A stretch of 64,000 nucleotides of DNA from Ideonella margarita (GCF_038066635.1 NZ_JBBUTI010000004.1:248001-312000); one strand, 5' to 3'. Positions 39,123 through 48,800 are shown, numbered from the stretch's first letter. Made by a program: numbers and translations. Notes: generated by a model not told the origin, from the sequence alone.

Positions 39123-40412
39123 ATGAGTGAACAAGTGAAGGCCGTCAAAGGCATGAACGACATCCTGCCGCCGGTGTCGGCGCGCTGGGAATGGTTCGAA
39201 GACGTGGTGCGCGCACTGATGCGCCGCTACGCCTACCAGAACATCCGCACCCCGATCGTCGAGCACACGCCCTTGTTCGTGCGCGGCCTGGGCGAGGTGA
39301 CGGACATCGTCGAGAAAGAGATGTACTCGTTCGAGGACAAGCTCAACGGCGATCCGCTGACGCTGCGCCCGGAAGGCACCGCTGGTGTGGTGCGTGCCGT
39401 GGCTGAACACTCGATGCTGTACGACGGCGGCAAGCGCCTCTACTACATCGGCCAGATGTTCCGCCACGAGCGCCCGCAGAAGGGCCGCTACCGCCAGTTC
39501 CACCAGGTGGGCGTTGAAGCGCTGGGCTTTGCCGGCCCCGATGTGGATGCGGAAGTCATCCTGATGGCGCGCAGCCTGCTTCGTGACCTCGGCCTGACCG
39601 ATGTGCGCCTGGAGCTGAACAGCCTGGGCCAGCCGGCCGAGCGTCAGGCCCACCGTGCGGCCCTGATCAGCTATTTTGAAGCGCACCAGGACCAGCTTGA
39701 CGAAGAGGCACGTCGCCGTCTGCACAGCAACCCGCTGCGCATTCTCGACACCAAGAACCCGGCGATGCAGGCGTTGGTGGAAGCCGCGCCCAAGCTGATG
39801 GACTACCTCGGTGAGGCGTCGCTCGCTCACCTGGCGGCCGTGCGTGCAGCCCTGGATGCCGTGGGCCAGCCCTACACGCTGAATCCGCGCCTGGTGCGCG
39901 GCATGGACTACTACAACCTCACCGTGTTCGAGTGGGTGACCGACCGACTCGGCTCGCAAGGCACCGTGTGCGGCGGTGGCCGCTACGACGGCCTGATCGA
40001 GCAGATCGGTGGCAAGGCTGCGCCGGCCGTGGGCTGGGGCCTGGGCATCGAGCGCGTGCTGGCCCTGATCGACGATGCCGGCATCGAAGTGCCGCTGCCG
40101 GTGCCTGATGTGTACGCCGTGCTGCCGGATGCATCAGCCCTGGGCACCGCCATTGCCGTGATCGAGGCCTTGCGCGCCGCAGGGGTGTCGGTGCAGATGC
40201 ATGCCGGTGGCAAGGACGGGCAGGGCAGCTTCAAATCACAGTTCAAGAAGGCAGACGCCAGTGGCGCCCGCTTTGCACTGGTATTCGGTGGTGACGAGCT
40301 GGCGCAAGGCATGGTGGCCGTGAAGTCGCTGCGCGACGCGGCCATCGGCCAACGGCTGGAGCCCCTGGCCGATGTGACTGGCTGGGCACAGAGCCTGCGC
40401 GGCAACGCATAA
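39123..40412 (+). CDS. hisS: Histidyl-tRNA synthetase
   Basis: Class II aminoacyl-tRNA synthetase. The protein has 429 residues with motif 1 around NIRTPIVEHTPLFVRGLGEVTDIV, motif 2 in MFRHERPQKGRYRQFHQ, the histidine signatures LVRGMDYYNLTVFEW and GGRYDGLIEQIGG, and a C-terminal anticodon-binding domain. I chose the ATG at 39123 (MSEQVKAVKGMNDILPP); the upstream frame runs through the terminator. A second terminator-like hairpin follows at 40424-40453. Confidence 0.98.
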   Translation: MSEQVKAVKGMNDILPPVSARWEWFEDVVRALMRRYAYQNIRTPIVEHTPLFVRGLGEVTDIVEKEMYSFEDKLNGDPLTLRPEGTAGVVRAVAEHSMLYDGGKRLYYIGQMFRHERPQKGRYRQFHQVGVEALGFAGPDVDAEVILMARSLLRDLGLTDVRLELNSLGQPAERQAHRAALISYFEAHQDQLDEEARRRLHSNPLRILDTKNPAMQALVEAAPKLMDYLGEASLAHLAAVRAALDAVGQPYTLNPRLVRGMDYYNLTVFEWVTDRLGSQGTVCGGGRYDGLIEQIGGKAAPAVGWGLGIERVLALIDDAGIEVPLPVPDVYAVLPDASALGTAIAVIEALRAAGVSVQMHAGGKDGQGSFKSQFKKADASGARFALVFGGDELAQGMVAVKSLRDAAIGQRLEPLADVTGWAQSLRGNA

Positions 40413-40423
40413 TCCCCGCTTCA

Positions 40424-40453
40424 CCCGGCAGCTGGCCGGGCCCGCATTTTTTT
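40424..40453 (+). terminator. Weak terminator hairpin after hisS
   Basis: CCCGGC - agctg - GCCGGG, then six bases and seven Ts. The gap between stem and T-run makes it less certain than the other terminators here. yfgM starts 28 bases later. Confidence 0.5.
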
Positions 40454-40480
40454 CTCGCCCGCGCCTGCGGGCCATGTTTC

Positions 40481-41149
40481 ATGGCAACCAATCTCGATCT
40501 TCAGGAACAAGAGCAACTGGATGAGCTGAAGGCTTTCTGGCAGCAACATGGCAACCTGATCACCTGGACGCTGACACTGATCCTGGCCGCCTTTGCTGCC
40601 TGGAATGGTTGGAATTGGTACCAGCGCGAGCAGGGTGCCAAGGCCAGCGCCATGTTCGAGGAGCTCGACAACGCCGTGGCCGCCGGTGATGCCGACCGCG
40701 CTGGTCGCGTCTTCGGTGACCTGAAAGAGCGCTTTGCCCGCACCACCTACACCCAGCAAGCCGGTCTGATCGCCGCCAAGCTGCAGGCGGACAAGGGCCA
40801 GGCCGATGCTGCTGCCGCCAGCCTGGGCTGGTTGGCCGACAACGCTGCCAATGACGACTACAAGGCGCTGGCTCGCCTCCGTCTGGCCGGTCTGCTGATC
40901 GACAAGAAGGCCTACGACGAGGCACTGAAGCAACTCGCAGGCGTGACCCAGCCGGCCTTTGCCGCACTGGCCGACGATCGCCGTGGCGACGTGTTGCTGG
41001 CGCAGGGCAAGGCGGCCGAGGCCGTGACGGCCTGGCAGGCGGCCTACAAGGCCATGGACGAGAAGCAGGACTATCGCCGGGTGATTGAAGCCAAGCTCAC
41101 CGCCCGCGCCGCTGCACCGGAAGCCGCCGCGTCGGCTGGAGCCCAATGA
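40481..41149 (+). CDS. yfgM: YfgM-like periplasmic TPR protein (ancillary SecYEG translocon subunit)
   Basis: 222 residues: a short cytoplasmic N-terminus, one transmembrane helix (about 26-46, LITWTLTLILAAFAAWNGWNW) and a periplasmic TPR-like domain. In E. coli YfgM associates with SecYEG and PpiD and helps periplasmic chaperone traffic. It lies directly before bamB, as in E. coli, with the stop overlapping the bamB start (ATGATG). Confidence 0.9.
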   Translation: MATNLDLQEQEQLDELKAFWQQHGNLITWTLTLILAAFAAWNGWNWYQREQGAKASAMFEELDNAVAAGDADRAGRVFGDLKERFARTTYTQQAGLIAAKLQADKGQADAAAASLGWLADNAANDDYKALARLRLAGLLIDKKAYDEALKQLAGVTQPAFAALADDRRGDVLLAQGKAAEAVTAWQAAYKAMDEKQDYRRVIEAKLTARAAAPEAAASAGAQ

Positions 41150-42282
41150 TGAACAGCACGCGTTCCCGATTCCCTGGCTGGCTCGCCTTGGGCGTGACCG
41201 CCGCCACCCTGTGGCTGGGCGGCTGTGCCGCCGACAAGGCCAAGCCCGCCCCGCTGGAAACCGTGACGGCCCAGATCGCTGGCAAGCAGGTCTGGCAGCT
41301 GAACATCGGCAACGTCAGCTTCCCGCTGAACGTGGCCGCACGTCAGGGCCAGTTCTTTGCTGCGTCGGATGCCGGCACCGTTGTGGCGGTGGACGCCGCA
41401 ACTGGCCGCGAAGCGTGGCGTGCCGACGTCGGCGCCCGTTTGAGCGCCGGTGTGGGCAGCGACGGCCGCTACGCTGCCGTCGTGACCCGCGACGGTGAGG
41501 TGGTGGTGCTGGACAAGGGCGCCGAAGTCTGGCGCGCGCGCGTCGACAGCCGTGTCGTGACCGCCCCGCTGGTGGCGGGTGAGCGCGTGTTCGTGCTGGG
41601 TGTCGACCGTGTCGTTCACGCCTTCGATGTGCTGGACGGCCGACGCCTGTGGACGCTCAAGCGCCCCGGCGACGCCCTGACGCTCGCCCAGGCAGGCGTG
41701 TTGACGGCATACAAGGACACCCTGGTCGCTGGTCAGGGCAATCGCCTGGTTGGTGTTGACCCGCTCAAGGGCACGGTGCGCTGGGAAGTGCCGGTGGTGA
41801 CGCCGCGCGGCAGCAACGAGGTGGAGCGTCTGGCTGACCTGGTGGGCCCGGTGACCCGTGCTGGTTCGGTGCTGTGCATGCGCGCCTTCCAGAACGCACT
41901 GGGTTGCGTGGACGCCGAGCGCGGCCAGCTGAAGTGGTCCGTCAATGGCGGTGGTTTGCAGGCCGTGGGCGGTGACGCCGACTTCGTCTTCAGCGCCGAC
42001 GCCAGCGACCGCCTGAGCGGCCGCCGCCGCAGCACCGGTGAAGTGCTCTGGACGACCGAGCGCTTCCTCAACCGCGGCCTGAGCGGCCCTGTCTCGCTGG
42101 GCAAGACCCTGGTGGTCGGTGACTTTGAAGGCGAAGTGCATTTCCTGGGCCGCGATGCGGGCCAGACGCAATTGCGCCTGCCCACCGACGGCTCGGCCGT
42201 GGTGGGAACGCCCGTGGTGCTTGACACCACCTTGTTGGTGGTCACGGCCAAGGGCGGTCTGTTCGCCTTCCGGCCCGAGTGA
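41146..42282 (+). CDS. bamB: Outer membrane assembly lipoprotein BamB
   Basis: BAM complex lipoprotein with an eight-bladed PQQ-like beta-propeller. The protein has 378 residues: a signal peptide with lipobox LGGC (Cys27), then repeats such as VVAVDAATGREAWRADVGARL, VHAFDVLDGRRLWTLKRPGD and VGVDPLKGTVRWEV. Overlaps yfgM; der follows 39 bases later. BamD of the same complex is in this window at 29062. Confidence 0.95.
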   Translation: MMNSTRSRFPGWLALGVTAATLWLGGCAADKAKPAPLETVTAQIAGKQVWQLNIGNVSFPLNVAARQGQFFAASDAGTVVAVDAATGREAWRADVGARLSAGVGSDGRYAAVVTRDGEVVVLDKGAEVWRARVDSRVVTAPLVAGERVFVLGVDRVVHAFDVLDGRRLWTLKRPGDALTLAQAGVLTAYKDTLVAGQGNRLVGVDPLKGTVRWEVPVVTPRGSNEVERLADLVGPVTRAGSVLCMRAFQNALGCVDAERGQLKWSVNGGGLQAVGGDADFVFSADASDRLSGRRRSTGEVLWTTERFLNRGLSGPVSLGKTLVVGDFEGEVHFLGRDAGQTQLRLPTDGSAVVGTPVVLDTTLLVVTAKGGLFAFRPE

Positions 42283-42321
42283 TCGCCCGTTTTTGATTCT
42301 GCAGATTTCCAAGGCCCTTCT

Positions 42322-43650
42322 TTGAAACCCGTCATTGCCCTCGTCGGCCGTCCCAATGTGGGCAAGTCGACCCTGTTCAACCGGCTGACCAAAAGCCGCG
42401 ATGCCATCGTGGCTGACTATGCCGGCCTGACCCGCGATCGCCACTACGGCGATGGTCGGCTGGGCACCCGGGAGTTCATCGTCATTGACACCGGCGGTTT
42501 CGAGCCTGACAGCTCGACCGGCATCGTCAAGGAAATGGCCAAGCAGACCAAGCAGGCCGTGGCCGAAGCCGACATCGTCGTGTTCGTCACGGACGTGCGC
42601 AGCGGCTTGTCTGCCCAGGACGCCGACATCGCGCGGTTCCTGCGCCAGGCCAACAAGCGCGTCATCCTGACCGTGAACAAGGCCGAGGGCATGGTCGATT
42701 CGCCCCTTCTGGGCGAGTTCTGGGAACTGGGCCTCGGCAATCCGCACCCGATTTCGTCGGCGCACGGGCAGGGCATCCGCAGTCTGCTGGAAGCGGCGCT
42801 GGAAGATTTTCCGGAAGACGAAGAGGAAGAGATCTCGGCCGAAGACAAGCCCATCCGTCTGGCCGTTGCTGGCCGACCGAACGTGGGCAAGTCGACCCTG
42901 ATCAACACCTGGCTGGGTGAAGAGCGTCTGATCGCCTTCGACATGCCCGGCACCACCCGCGACGCCATCACGGTGCCGCTGGAGCGCAACGGCCAGAAGT
43001 TCGAGCTGATCGACACCGCTGGTTTGCGCCGCAAGGGCAAGGTCTTCGAGGCGATCGAGAAATTCTCGGTGGTCAAGACCCTGCAGGCCGTGGCCGACGC
43101 CAACGTGGTGGTGCTGCTGGTGGACGCCACCATCGGCGTGAGCGACCAGGACGCGCACATCGCCGGCTACGTGCTCGACTCGGGTCGTGCGGTGGTGATC
43201 GCCATCAACAAGTGGGACGTGATCGACAGCTACCAGCGCCAGATGCTGGAGCGCTCGATCGAGCAACGTCTGGCTTTCCTGAAGTTCGCACCGGTGCTGC
43301 ACATCTCGGCGCTGAAGCGCCAGGGCCTGGGCCCGCTGTGGGACGCCATCGCGGCTGCCCATGCCTCCGCCACCTGCAAGATGCCCACCCCGGTGCTGAC
43401 GCGTCTGCTGCATGAGGCCGTGGAACACCAGGCGCCCAAGCGGGGCGGCACGTCGCGCCCGAAGCTGCGCTACGCCCACCAGGGCGGCATGAACCCACCG
43501 ATCATCATCATCCACGGCAACGCCCTGGAGCATGTGACCGAGGTCTACAAGCGATACCTTGAAGCCCGTTTCCGCGAGCATTTCCGGCTGGTCGGAACGC
43601 CTCTGAGAATTGAATTCAAGAGTGCGCGGAACCCTTTCCTCGAAAACTGA
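42322..43650 (+). CDS. der: GTPase Der (EngA), 50S ribosome assembly
   Basis: Tandem GTPase for large-subunit maturation. The protein has 442 residues; its two P-loops are both GRPNVGKST, at 9-17 and 184-192, and a KH-like C-terminal domain is from about 355. It must start with TTG at 42322: MKPVIALVGRPNV is the family N-terminus, and there is no ATG or GTG upstream in frame. AAGG seven bases upstream serves as ribosome site. First of three neighbouring genes with non-ATG starts. Confidence 0.97.
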   Translation: MKPVIALVGRPNVGKSTLFNRLTKSRDAIVADYAGLTRDRHYGDGRLGTREFIVIDTGGFEPDSSTGIVKEMAKQTKQAVAEADIVVFVTDVRSGLSAQDADIARFLRQANKRVILTVNKAEGMVDSPLLGEFWELGLGNPHPISSAHGQGIRSLLEAALEDFPEDEEEEISAEDKPIRLAVAGRPNVGKSTLINTWLGEERLIAFDMPGTTRDAITVPLERNGQKFELIDTAGLRRKGKVFEAIEKFSVVKTLQAVADANVVVLLVDATIGVSDQDAHIAGYVLDSGRAVVIAINKWDVIDSYQRQMLERSIEQRLAFLKFAPVLHISALKRQGLGPLWDAIAAAHASATCKMPTPVLTRLLHEAVEHQAPKRGGTSRPKLRYAHQGGMNPPIIIIHGNALEHVTEVYKRYLEARFREHFRLVGTPLRIEFKSARNPFLEN

Positions 43651-43734
43651 CACATAACCCTGTCCCTGCGAATTTGCAGGCATCAGGCGTGTGTTAACGT
43701 GCCAATCTTCTCCTCTTCCAACACGGAGCATATC

Positions 43735-43977
43735 GTGAGCAACAAAGGGCAACTCCTACAAGACCCCTTCCTGAACCTCCTTCGCAAGGAGCATGTGCCG
43801 GTGTCGATTTACCTCGTCAACGGCATCAAACTTCAGGGTCATATCGAGTCTTTCGACCAGTACGTCGTGCTGCTGCGCAATACCGTCACCCAGATGGTTT
43901 ACAAGCATGCGATTTCCACCGTGGTCCCTGGCCGCGCGGTCAATTTCCATCCGGCTGAATCAGCCGACGGCGCCTGA
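43735..43977 (+). CDS. hfq: RNA chaperone Hfq
   Basis: Sm-like hexamer that pairs small RNAs with mRNAs. The protein has 80 residues: Sm1 motif VSIYLVNGIKLQGHIESFDQYVVLLRN and Sm2 YKHAISTVVP. The GTG at 43735, with GGAG upstream, gives the standard N-terminus SNKGQLLQDPFLN; the longer frame from 43699 is not family-like. The C-terminal tail is short. hflX follows, the usual hfq-hflX-hflK-hflC order. Confidence 0.97.
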   Translation: MSNKGQLLQDPFLNLLRKEHVPVSIYLVNGIKLQGHIESFDQYVVLLRNTVTQMVYKHAISTVVPGRAVNFHPAESADGA

Positions 43978-44029
43978 ACGCGCCCCATGACGCCGGCCTT
44001 CCTGGCCGGTCAGCCTGGCTGAACCCCCT

Positions 44030-45244
44030 TTGAGCGCTGTGAATCAAACCAACGTGCCGTCGGACCAACAGGCGGCACGAGCAGTGCTGGTCGGTGTGGA
44101 TCTCGGTCCAGGTTCCTCTTTTGATCCCACCCTGGATGAGTTGTCGCTGCTGGCTGAATCGGCCGGTGATGTGACGGTTGCCAAGGTGGTCTGCAAGCGC
44201 AAGGCGCCCGACGCCGCTTTGTTCGTGGGCTCCGGCAAGGCCGACGAGATCAAGATGCTGGTGCAAGCCCATGGCGCGCACGGCGTGATCTTCGATCAGG
44301 CCCTGTCGCCAGCCCAGCAGCGCAATCTTGAGCAGCACATCGGTGTGGCGGTGTCTGACCGCACCGCGCTCATCCTCGAAATTTTCGCTGCCCGGGCCCA
44401 GAGCCATGAGGGCAAGCTGCAGGTTGAGCTGGCTCGCCTGCAATACCTCTCCACCCGCCTCGTGCGTCGCTGGAGCCACCTGGAGCGCCAGCAGGGCGGT
44501 ACCGGTGTGCGGGGCGGCCCTGGCGAAGCCCAGATCGAACTGGACCGTCGAATGATCGGCGACCGCATCAAGGCGGTGAAGATCCGTCTCGACAAGGTCA
44601 AGCGCCAGCGAGGCACCCAGCGCAAGGCGCGTGAGCGCAGCGGTACCTTCCGCGTGTCGCTGGTGGGTTACACCAATGCCGGCAAATCGACGCTGTTCAA
44701 TGCGCTGGTGAAGGCCCGTGCCTACGCCGCGAACCAGTTGTTCGCCACGCTCGACACCACCACGCGCTCGCTTTACCTGGGTGAAGCGGGCAGGGCGGTG
44801 TCGCTGTCGGACACCGTGGGTTTCATCCGCGATCTGCCGCACAAGCTGGTGGAGGCGTTCCGCGCCACGCTGCAGGAAGCGGCGGATGCCGACCTGCTGC
44901 TGCATGTGGTCGACAGCGCGAGCCCGGTGCTGCTGGAGCAGCGCGCCGAGGTTGAGCGCGTGCTCGAGGAAATCGATGCCGACACCGTGCCGCAGGTGCT
45001 GGTGTTCAACAAGCTCGACATGCTCGATCCATCGCAGCGCCCGCATGCCCTGCGCGACGAGATCGAAATCGGTCCGAACCTGCGTGTCACGCGGGTGTTT
45101 GTGTCGGCTTTGACCGGCGAAGGCCTGGACGTGCTTCGGCAGGTGATTGCCGAGCATGCGGCGCGGCTGGACTTGATAAATAGTGGAGTCGTCTCCACAT
45201 TACCTGATGGCAGTCCCGTTCCCTTTTCGGGCGGCCTGACCTGA
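44030..45244 (+). CDS. hflX: Ribosome-splitting GTPase HflX
   Basis: Obg-related GTPase that rescues stalled ribosomes under stress. The protein has about 404 residues: an N-terminal HflX domain (VCKRKAPDAALFVGSGKADEI), coiled region around 130-200 with the GGxGxRGGPGE-type motif, then the GTPase domain with GYTNAGKST from 213 and DTVGFIRDLP. No ATG is available: the start is TTG at 44030 or GTG at 44039, and neither has a good ribosome binding site. Confidence 0.95.
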   Translation: MSAVNQTNVPSDQQAARAVLVGVDLGPGSSFDPTLDELSLLAESAGDVTVAKVVCKRKAPDAALFVGSGKADEIKMLVQAHGAHGVIFDQALSPAQQRNLEQHIGVAVSDRTALILEIFAARAQSHEGKLQVELARLQYLSTRLVRRWSHLERQQGGTGVRGGPGEAQIELDRRMIGDRIKAVKIRLDKVKRQRGTQRKARERSGTFRVSLVGYTNAGKSTLFNALVKARAYAANQLFATLDTTTRSLYLGEAGRAVSLSDTVGFIRDLPHKLVEAFRATLQEAADADLLLHVVDSASPVLLEQRAEVERVLEEIDADTVPQVLVFNKLDMLDPSQRPHALRDEIEIGPNLRVTRVFVSALTGEGLDVLRQVIAEHAARLDLINSGVVSTLPDGSPVPFSGGLT

Positions 45245-45272
45245 ATCCCCCTGAACACTTTCCGGTTTGACC

Positions 45273-46577
45273 ATGCCCTCTACATCCTCACGGTCTGCGC
45301 CTATCCCGGTTCGTTTGAGTGAACTGGGTGCCGCTGCAGCGGCCCTCCTGCAGGGATCCTGGGCACGCGTTCGCGGCGCCACGGTGGTTCTGAACAACGG
45401 CCGCAACGACGGCCCCCCTGACCTCGACGAACTCTGGCGCGACTTCAATCGCAAGCTGTCGGGTTTGCTGGGCGGCGGCAACGGTGGCAAGGACGGTGGC
45501 ACACCGCCGCGCGGCCCTGACAACTTCCAGCCCGACATGAAGAGTGCCGGCGTGGGCGTTGGCCTGATTGCCGGCGTGGTGGCGTTGATCTGGGCCGGCA
45601 GCGGCGTGTTCATCGTGCAGGAAGGCCACCAGGCCGTCATCACCACCTTCGGCAAGTATTCCGCCACGGTGGATGCCGGCATCCAGTGGCGCATGCCGTA
45701 CCCGATCCAGCAGCACGAAACCGTGGCCGTGACGCAGTTGCGCTCGGTCGAGGTGGGTCGCAACACCATCGGCCAGGCCACCGGCCTGCGCGACTCGTCG
45801 ATGCTGACCCAGGACGAGAACATCGTCGACATCCGCTTCACGGTGCAATACCGCCTGAAGGATGCGCGCGCGTTCCTCTTCGAGAACCGTGGCACCGATG
45901 ACGCCGTGGTGCAGGCCAGCGAATCGGCCGTGCGCGAAATCGTCGGCCGCAGCAAGGTGGATTCGGTGCTCTATGAGCGCCGCGACGCCATTGCCGCTGA
46001 CCTGGTCAAGTCGATCCAGACGCAGCTCGACCGCTTGAAGGCTGGCGTGACGATCTCGAACGTCAATCTGCAGAACGTGCAGGTGCCCGAGCAGGTGCAG
46101 GCGTCGTTTGACGATGCCGTGAAGGCCGGCGCTGACCGCGACCGTTTCAAGAACGAAGGTCAGGCCTACGCCAGCGACGTGATTCCGAAGGCCCAGGGCA
46201 CGGCTTCGCGCCTGCGCGAAGAGGCTGAAGGTCACAAGTCGCGCGTGGTGTCGGTGGCTGAAGGTGATGCCCAGCGCTTCACTTCTGTCTACAACGAGTA
46301 CCAGAAGGCTCCGGGCGTGACCCGCGACCGCCTCTACATCGACACGATGCGTGAGGTGTATTCGAACGTCAGCAAGGTGATGGTGGACAGCCGCAGCGGC
46401 TCGAACCTGTTGTACCTGCCGCTCGACAAGCTGATGCAGCAAACCGGCGCCAACTCTGGCGTGGCCATGCCGGCGACGGCAGCGCCCACGCCAGCCGCCC
46501 CCGCAGCCGCCGAGCCCGCAGCCGCCGACCCTCGCTCACGCGATGGTGCGCGCAGCCGCGATCGCGAGAGCCGTTGA
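45273..46577 (+). CDS. hflK: HflK, FtsH protease modulator
   Basis: SPFH/prohibitin-family membrane protein; with HflC it encloses FtsH and limits its access to membrane substrates. The protein has 434 residues: an N-terminal cytoplasmic part with a Gly-rich stretch, a transmembrane helix (about 92-115, GVGVGLIAGVVALIWAGSGVFIV), the SPFH domain, a coiled coil around 240-330 and an Ala/Arg-rich tail. I chose the ATG at 45273. hflC starts 22 bases after the stop. Confidence 0.96.
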   Translation: MPSTSSRSAPIPVRLSELGAAAAALLQGSWARVRGATVVLNNGRNDGPPDLDELWRDFNRKLSGLLGGGNGGKDGGTPPRGPDNFQPDMKSAGVGVGLIAGVVALIWAGSGVFIVQEGHQAVITTFGKYSATVDAGIQWRMPYPIQQHETVAVTQLRSVEVGRNTIGQATGLRDSSMLTQDENIVDIRFTVQYRLKDARAFLFENRGTDDAVVQASESAVREIVGRSKVDSVLYERRDAIAADLVKSIQTQLDRLKAGVTISNVNLQNVQVPEQVQASFDDAVKAGADRDRFKNEGQAYASDVIPKAQGTASRLREEAEGHKSRVVSVAEGDAQRFTSVYNEYQKAPGVTRDRLYIDTMREVYSNVSKVMVDSRSGSNLLYLPLDKLMQQTGANSGVAMPATAAPTPAAPAAAEPAAADPRSRDGARSRDRESR

Positions 46578-46599
46578 ACAGCCGCCAGGAGTTTTCATC

Positions 46600-47493
46600 A
46601 TGAATCGAATTGCATTGGTGCTGGGCGGCGTGATTGCGGCCCTGCTGGTGGCCGCGTCCACCTTGTTCGTGGTTGACCAGCGCCAGGTGGCGGTGGTGTA
46701 CGCCCTGGGCGAAATCAAGGAAGTCATCACCGAGCCGGGCCTGAAGTTCAAGCTGCCCCCGCCGTTCCAGAACGTCGTGTTCCTGGATCGCCGCATCCAG
46801 ACGATGGACAGCCCGGAGACCCGTCCGGTCTTCACCGCTGAAAAGAAGAGCCTGGTGATCGACTGGCTGGTGAAGTGGCGCATCACGGAGCCGCGCCAGT
46901 TCATCCGCAACAACGGCACCGACATGCGCAACCTGGAGAACCGCCTGAGCCCCGTGGTGCAGGCTGCGTTCAACGAGGAAATCACCAAGCGCACGGTGGG
47001 CGGCGTGCTGTCGGCCGAGCGCGAGAAGGTGATGCACGACGTGCAGGTGCGCCTGGCTGAAGAAGCCAAGTCGTTCGGTATCGAAATCATCGACGTGCGC
47101 ATCAAGCGTGTCGACTTTGTTGCCAGCATCACCGATGCCGTGTACCGCCGCATGAAGTCCGAGCGTGAGCAGGTGGCCAACGAGCTGCGCTCCACTGGCC
47201 AGGCCGAGGGCGAAAAGATCCGCGCCGATGCTGACCGCCAGCGCGAGGTCATCATGGCCGAGGCCTACCGCGACGCCCAGAAGGTCAAGGGCGAGGGCGA
47301 TGCCAAGGCGTCTGCGCTGTACGCCGAAGCGTTCGGCCGTGACCCGCAGTTCGCGCAGTTCTACCGCAGCCTGGAAGCCTATCGCACGAGCTTCAGCAAG
47401 AAGAGCGACGTGATGGTGGTGGACCCGAGCTCCGACTTCTTCAAGGCCATGCGTGGTGGCAGCTCGGCGGGCTCCCCCGCCGGCAAGAAGTAA
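46600..47493 (+). CDS. hflC: HflC, FtsH protease modulator
   Basis: Partner of HflK. The protein has 297 residues: an N-terminal transmembrane helix (about 4-23, IALVLGGVIAALLVAASTLFVV), the SPFH domain (YALGEIKEVITEPGLKFKLPPPFQNV) and a C-terminal coiled coil with DRQREVIMAEAYRDAQKVKGEGDAKA. The ATG follows AGGAG. Many relatives have a small DUF2065 gene after hflC; here only 93 bases separate it from hisZ. Confidence 0.97.
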   Translation: MNRIALVLGGVIAALLVAASTLFVVDQRQVAVVYALGEIKEVITEPGLKFKLPPPFQNVVFLDRRIQTMDSPETRPVFTAEKKSLVIDWLVKWRITEPRQFIRNNGTDMRNLENRLSPVVQAAFNEEITKRTVGGVLSAEREKVMHDVQVRLAEEAKSFGIEIIDVRIKRVDFVASITDAVYRRMKSEREQVANELRSTGQAEGEKIRADADRQREVIMAEAYRDAQKVKGEGDAKASALYAEAFGRDPQFAQFYRSLEAYRTSFSKKSDVMVVDPSSDFFKAMRGGSSAGSPAGKK

Positions 47494-47501
47494 GTCTCGA
47501 T

Positions 47502-47560
47502 GCGGCGCCATGTGCGCCGCACTGTCTCTGTGAGCCAGCAGGCGACATGGCCTGTACAAT
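47502..47560 (+). promoter_or_regulatory. hflC-hisZ intergenic hairpin and possible promoter
   Basis: GCGGCGC - catgt - GCGCCGC (47502-47520) is a perfect 7-bp hairpin without a U-tract. TACAAT at 47555-47560 is a good -10 hexamer 27 bases before the hisZ start, though no -35 fits at 16-18 bases. Confidence 0.35.
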
Positions 47561-47586
47561 GCCCGTTTTAACCGCGGTTCATTTTC

Positions 47587-48750
47587 ATGTCGTCTGCTTG
47601 GCTGCTGCCAGAGCACATTGCCGATGTCCTGCCCGCTGAGGCACGACGCATCGAAGAACTTCGCCGCCAATGGCTTGATCTGGCGCGTGGTTACGGCTTT
47701 GAGCTGGTCATGCCCCCGTTGCTGGAACACCTGGAGTCTCTGCTCTCGGGTACCGGTCGGGAGCTGGATCTCAAGACCTTCAAACTGGTTGATCAACTCA
47801 GCGGTCGCACGCTGGGTGTTCGTGCCGACACCACGCCACAAGCTGCCCGCATCGACGCCCACCTGCTGAACCGCACGGGTGTGACGCGGCTCTGCTACTG
47901 CGGCCCGGTGCTGCACACCCGCCCATCCGGCCTGCACGCCACCCGTGAGCCACTCCAGTTCGGCGCCGAAATCTTCGGTCATGCTGGCCTGGAAGCGGAA
48001 CTCGAAATCCAGACGCTCGCGCTGGATGGCCTGCAAGCGGCTGGTGTGCGTCAGCTCACCCTCGACCTCGGCGATGCGCGCATCGTCCGATCGGTGCTGG
48101 GTGGTGTGCCGCTGGACGCCGCTGCGTTGACCGATCTGGTGGCCGCGCTCACGGCCAAGGACGGCAGCACGGTGCGTGACATCGCCGCCAAGTGCCCGGC
48201 TGATACCCGCGACGGCTTGAGCGCCTTGCTCGACCTGTACGGCGGCGAGGAAGTGCTTGCTGAGGCTCGCCGCCGCCTGCCGGCACGTGCCCCCATCGCT
48301 GCCGCGCTCGACGACCTGCAGTGGCTGGCCACGCATCTTCGTGTGTCGCACCCTGAAGTGCGGCTGGGTTTCGACCTCTCGGACATGAGCGGTTATGCCT
48401 ATTACAGCGGCGTTCGCTTCGCCATCTACGGCGAAGGCAGCACCGACACCCTGGCGCGTGGTGGCCGGTACGATGAAGTGGGTGCGGTGTTCGGCCGCAA
48501 CCGTCCTGCCGTTGGCTTCAGCCTTGACTTGAAGGGTCTGACCGGCTCCGTGGCCATCGGCGCCCAGCGCACGGCTGTGCGGGCACCGTGGTCTGAAGAT
48601 GCCGGCCTGCGTGCTGCCATCCGTCGTTTGCGCGACGCTGGCGAGACCGTGGTCTGCATCCTGCCGGGCCACGAGCAGGAAACCCAGGAATTTGCCTGCG
48701 ACCGTGAACTGGTCGCCATTGACGGGCAATGGGTGTTGCACGCCCTCTGA
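47587..48750 (+). CDS. hisZ: ATP phosphoribosyltransferase regulatory subunit HisZ
   Basis: Catalytically inactive histidyl-tRNA synthetase relative that makes short-form HisG responsive to histidine. The protein has 387 residues with class II synthetase motifs in degraded form (RADTTPQAARIDAHLLN, GFDLSDMSGYAYYSGVRFAIYG, ARGGRYDEVGAVFG). hisG is not in the window. The TTTTC just before the ATG gives no strong ribosome site. purA follows 50 bases later, as usual in Burkholderiales. Confidence 0.95.
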   Translation: MSSAWLLPEHIADVLPAEARRIEELRRQWLDLARGYGFELVMPPLLEHLESLLSGTGRELDLKTFKLVDQLSGRTLGVRADTTPQAARIDAHLLNRTGVTRLCYCGPVLHTRPSGLHATREPLQFGAEIFGHAGLEAELEIQTLALDGLQAAGVRQLTLDLGDARIVRSVLGGVPLDAAALTDLVAALTAKDGSTVRDIAAKCPADTRDGLSALLDLYGGEEVLAEARRRLPARAPIAAALDDLQWLATHLRVSHPEVRLGFDLSDMSGYAYYSGVRFAIYGEGSTDTLARGGRYDEVGAVFGRNRPAVGFSLDLKGLTGSVAIGAQRTAVRAPWSEDAGLRAAIRRLRDAGETVVCILPGHEQETQEFACDRELVAIDGQWVLHAL

Positions 48751-48800
48751 GCGTGCCCCTCCCGTCGCCAACCCATTACTTTCGAAAACTCGAGAACGAC

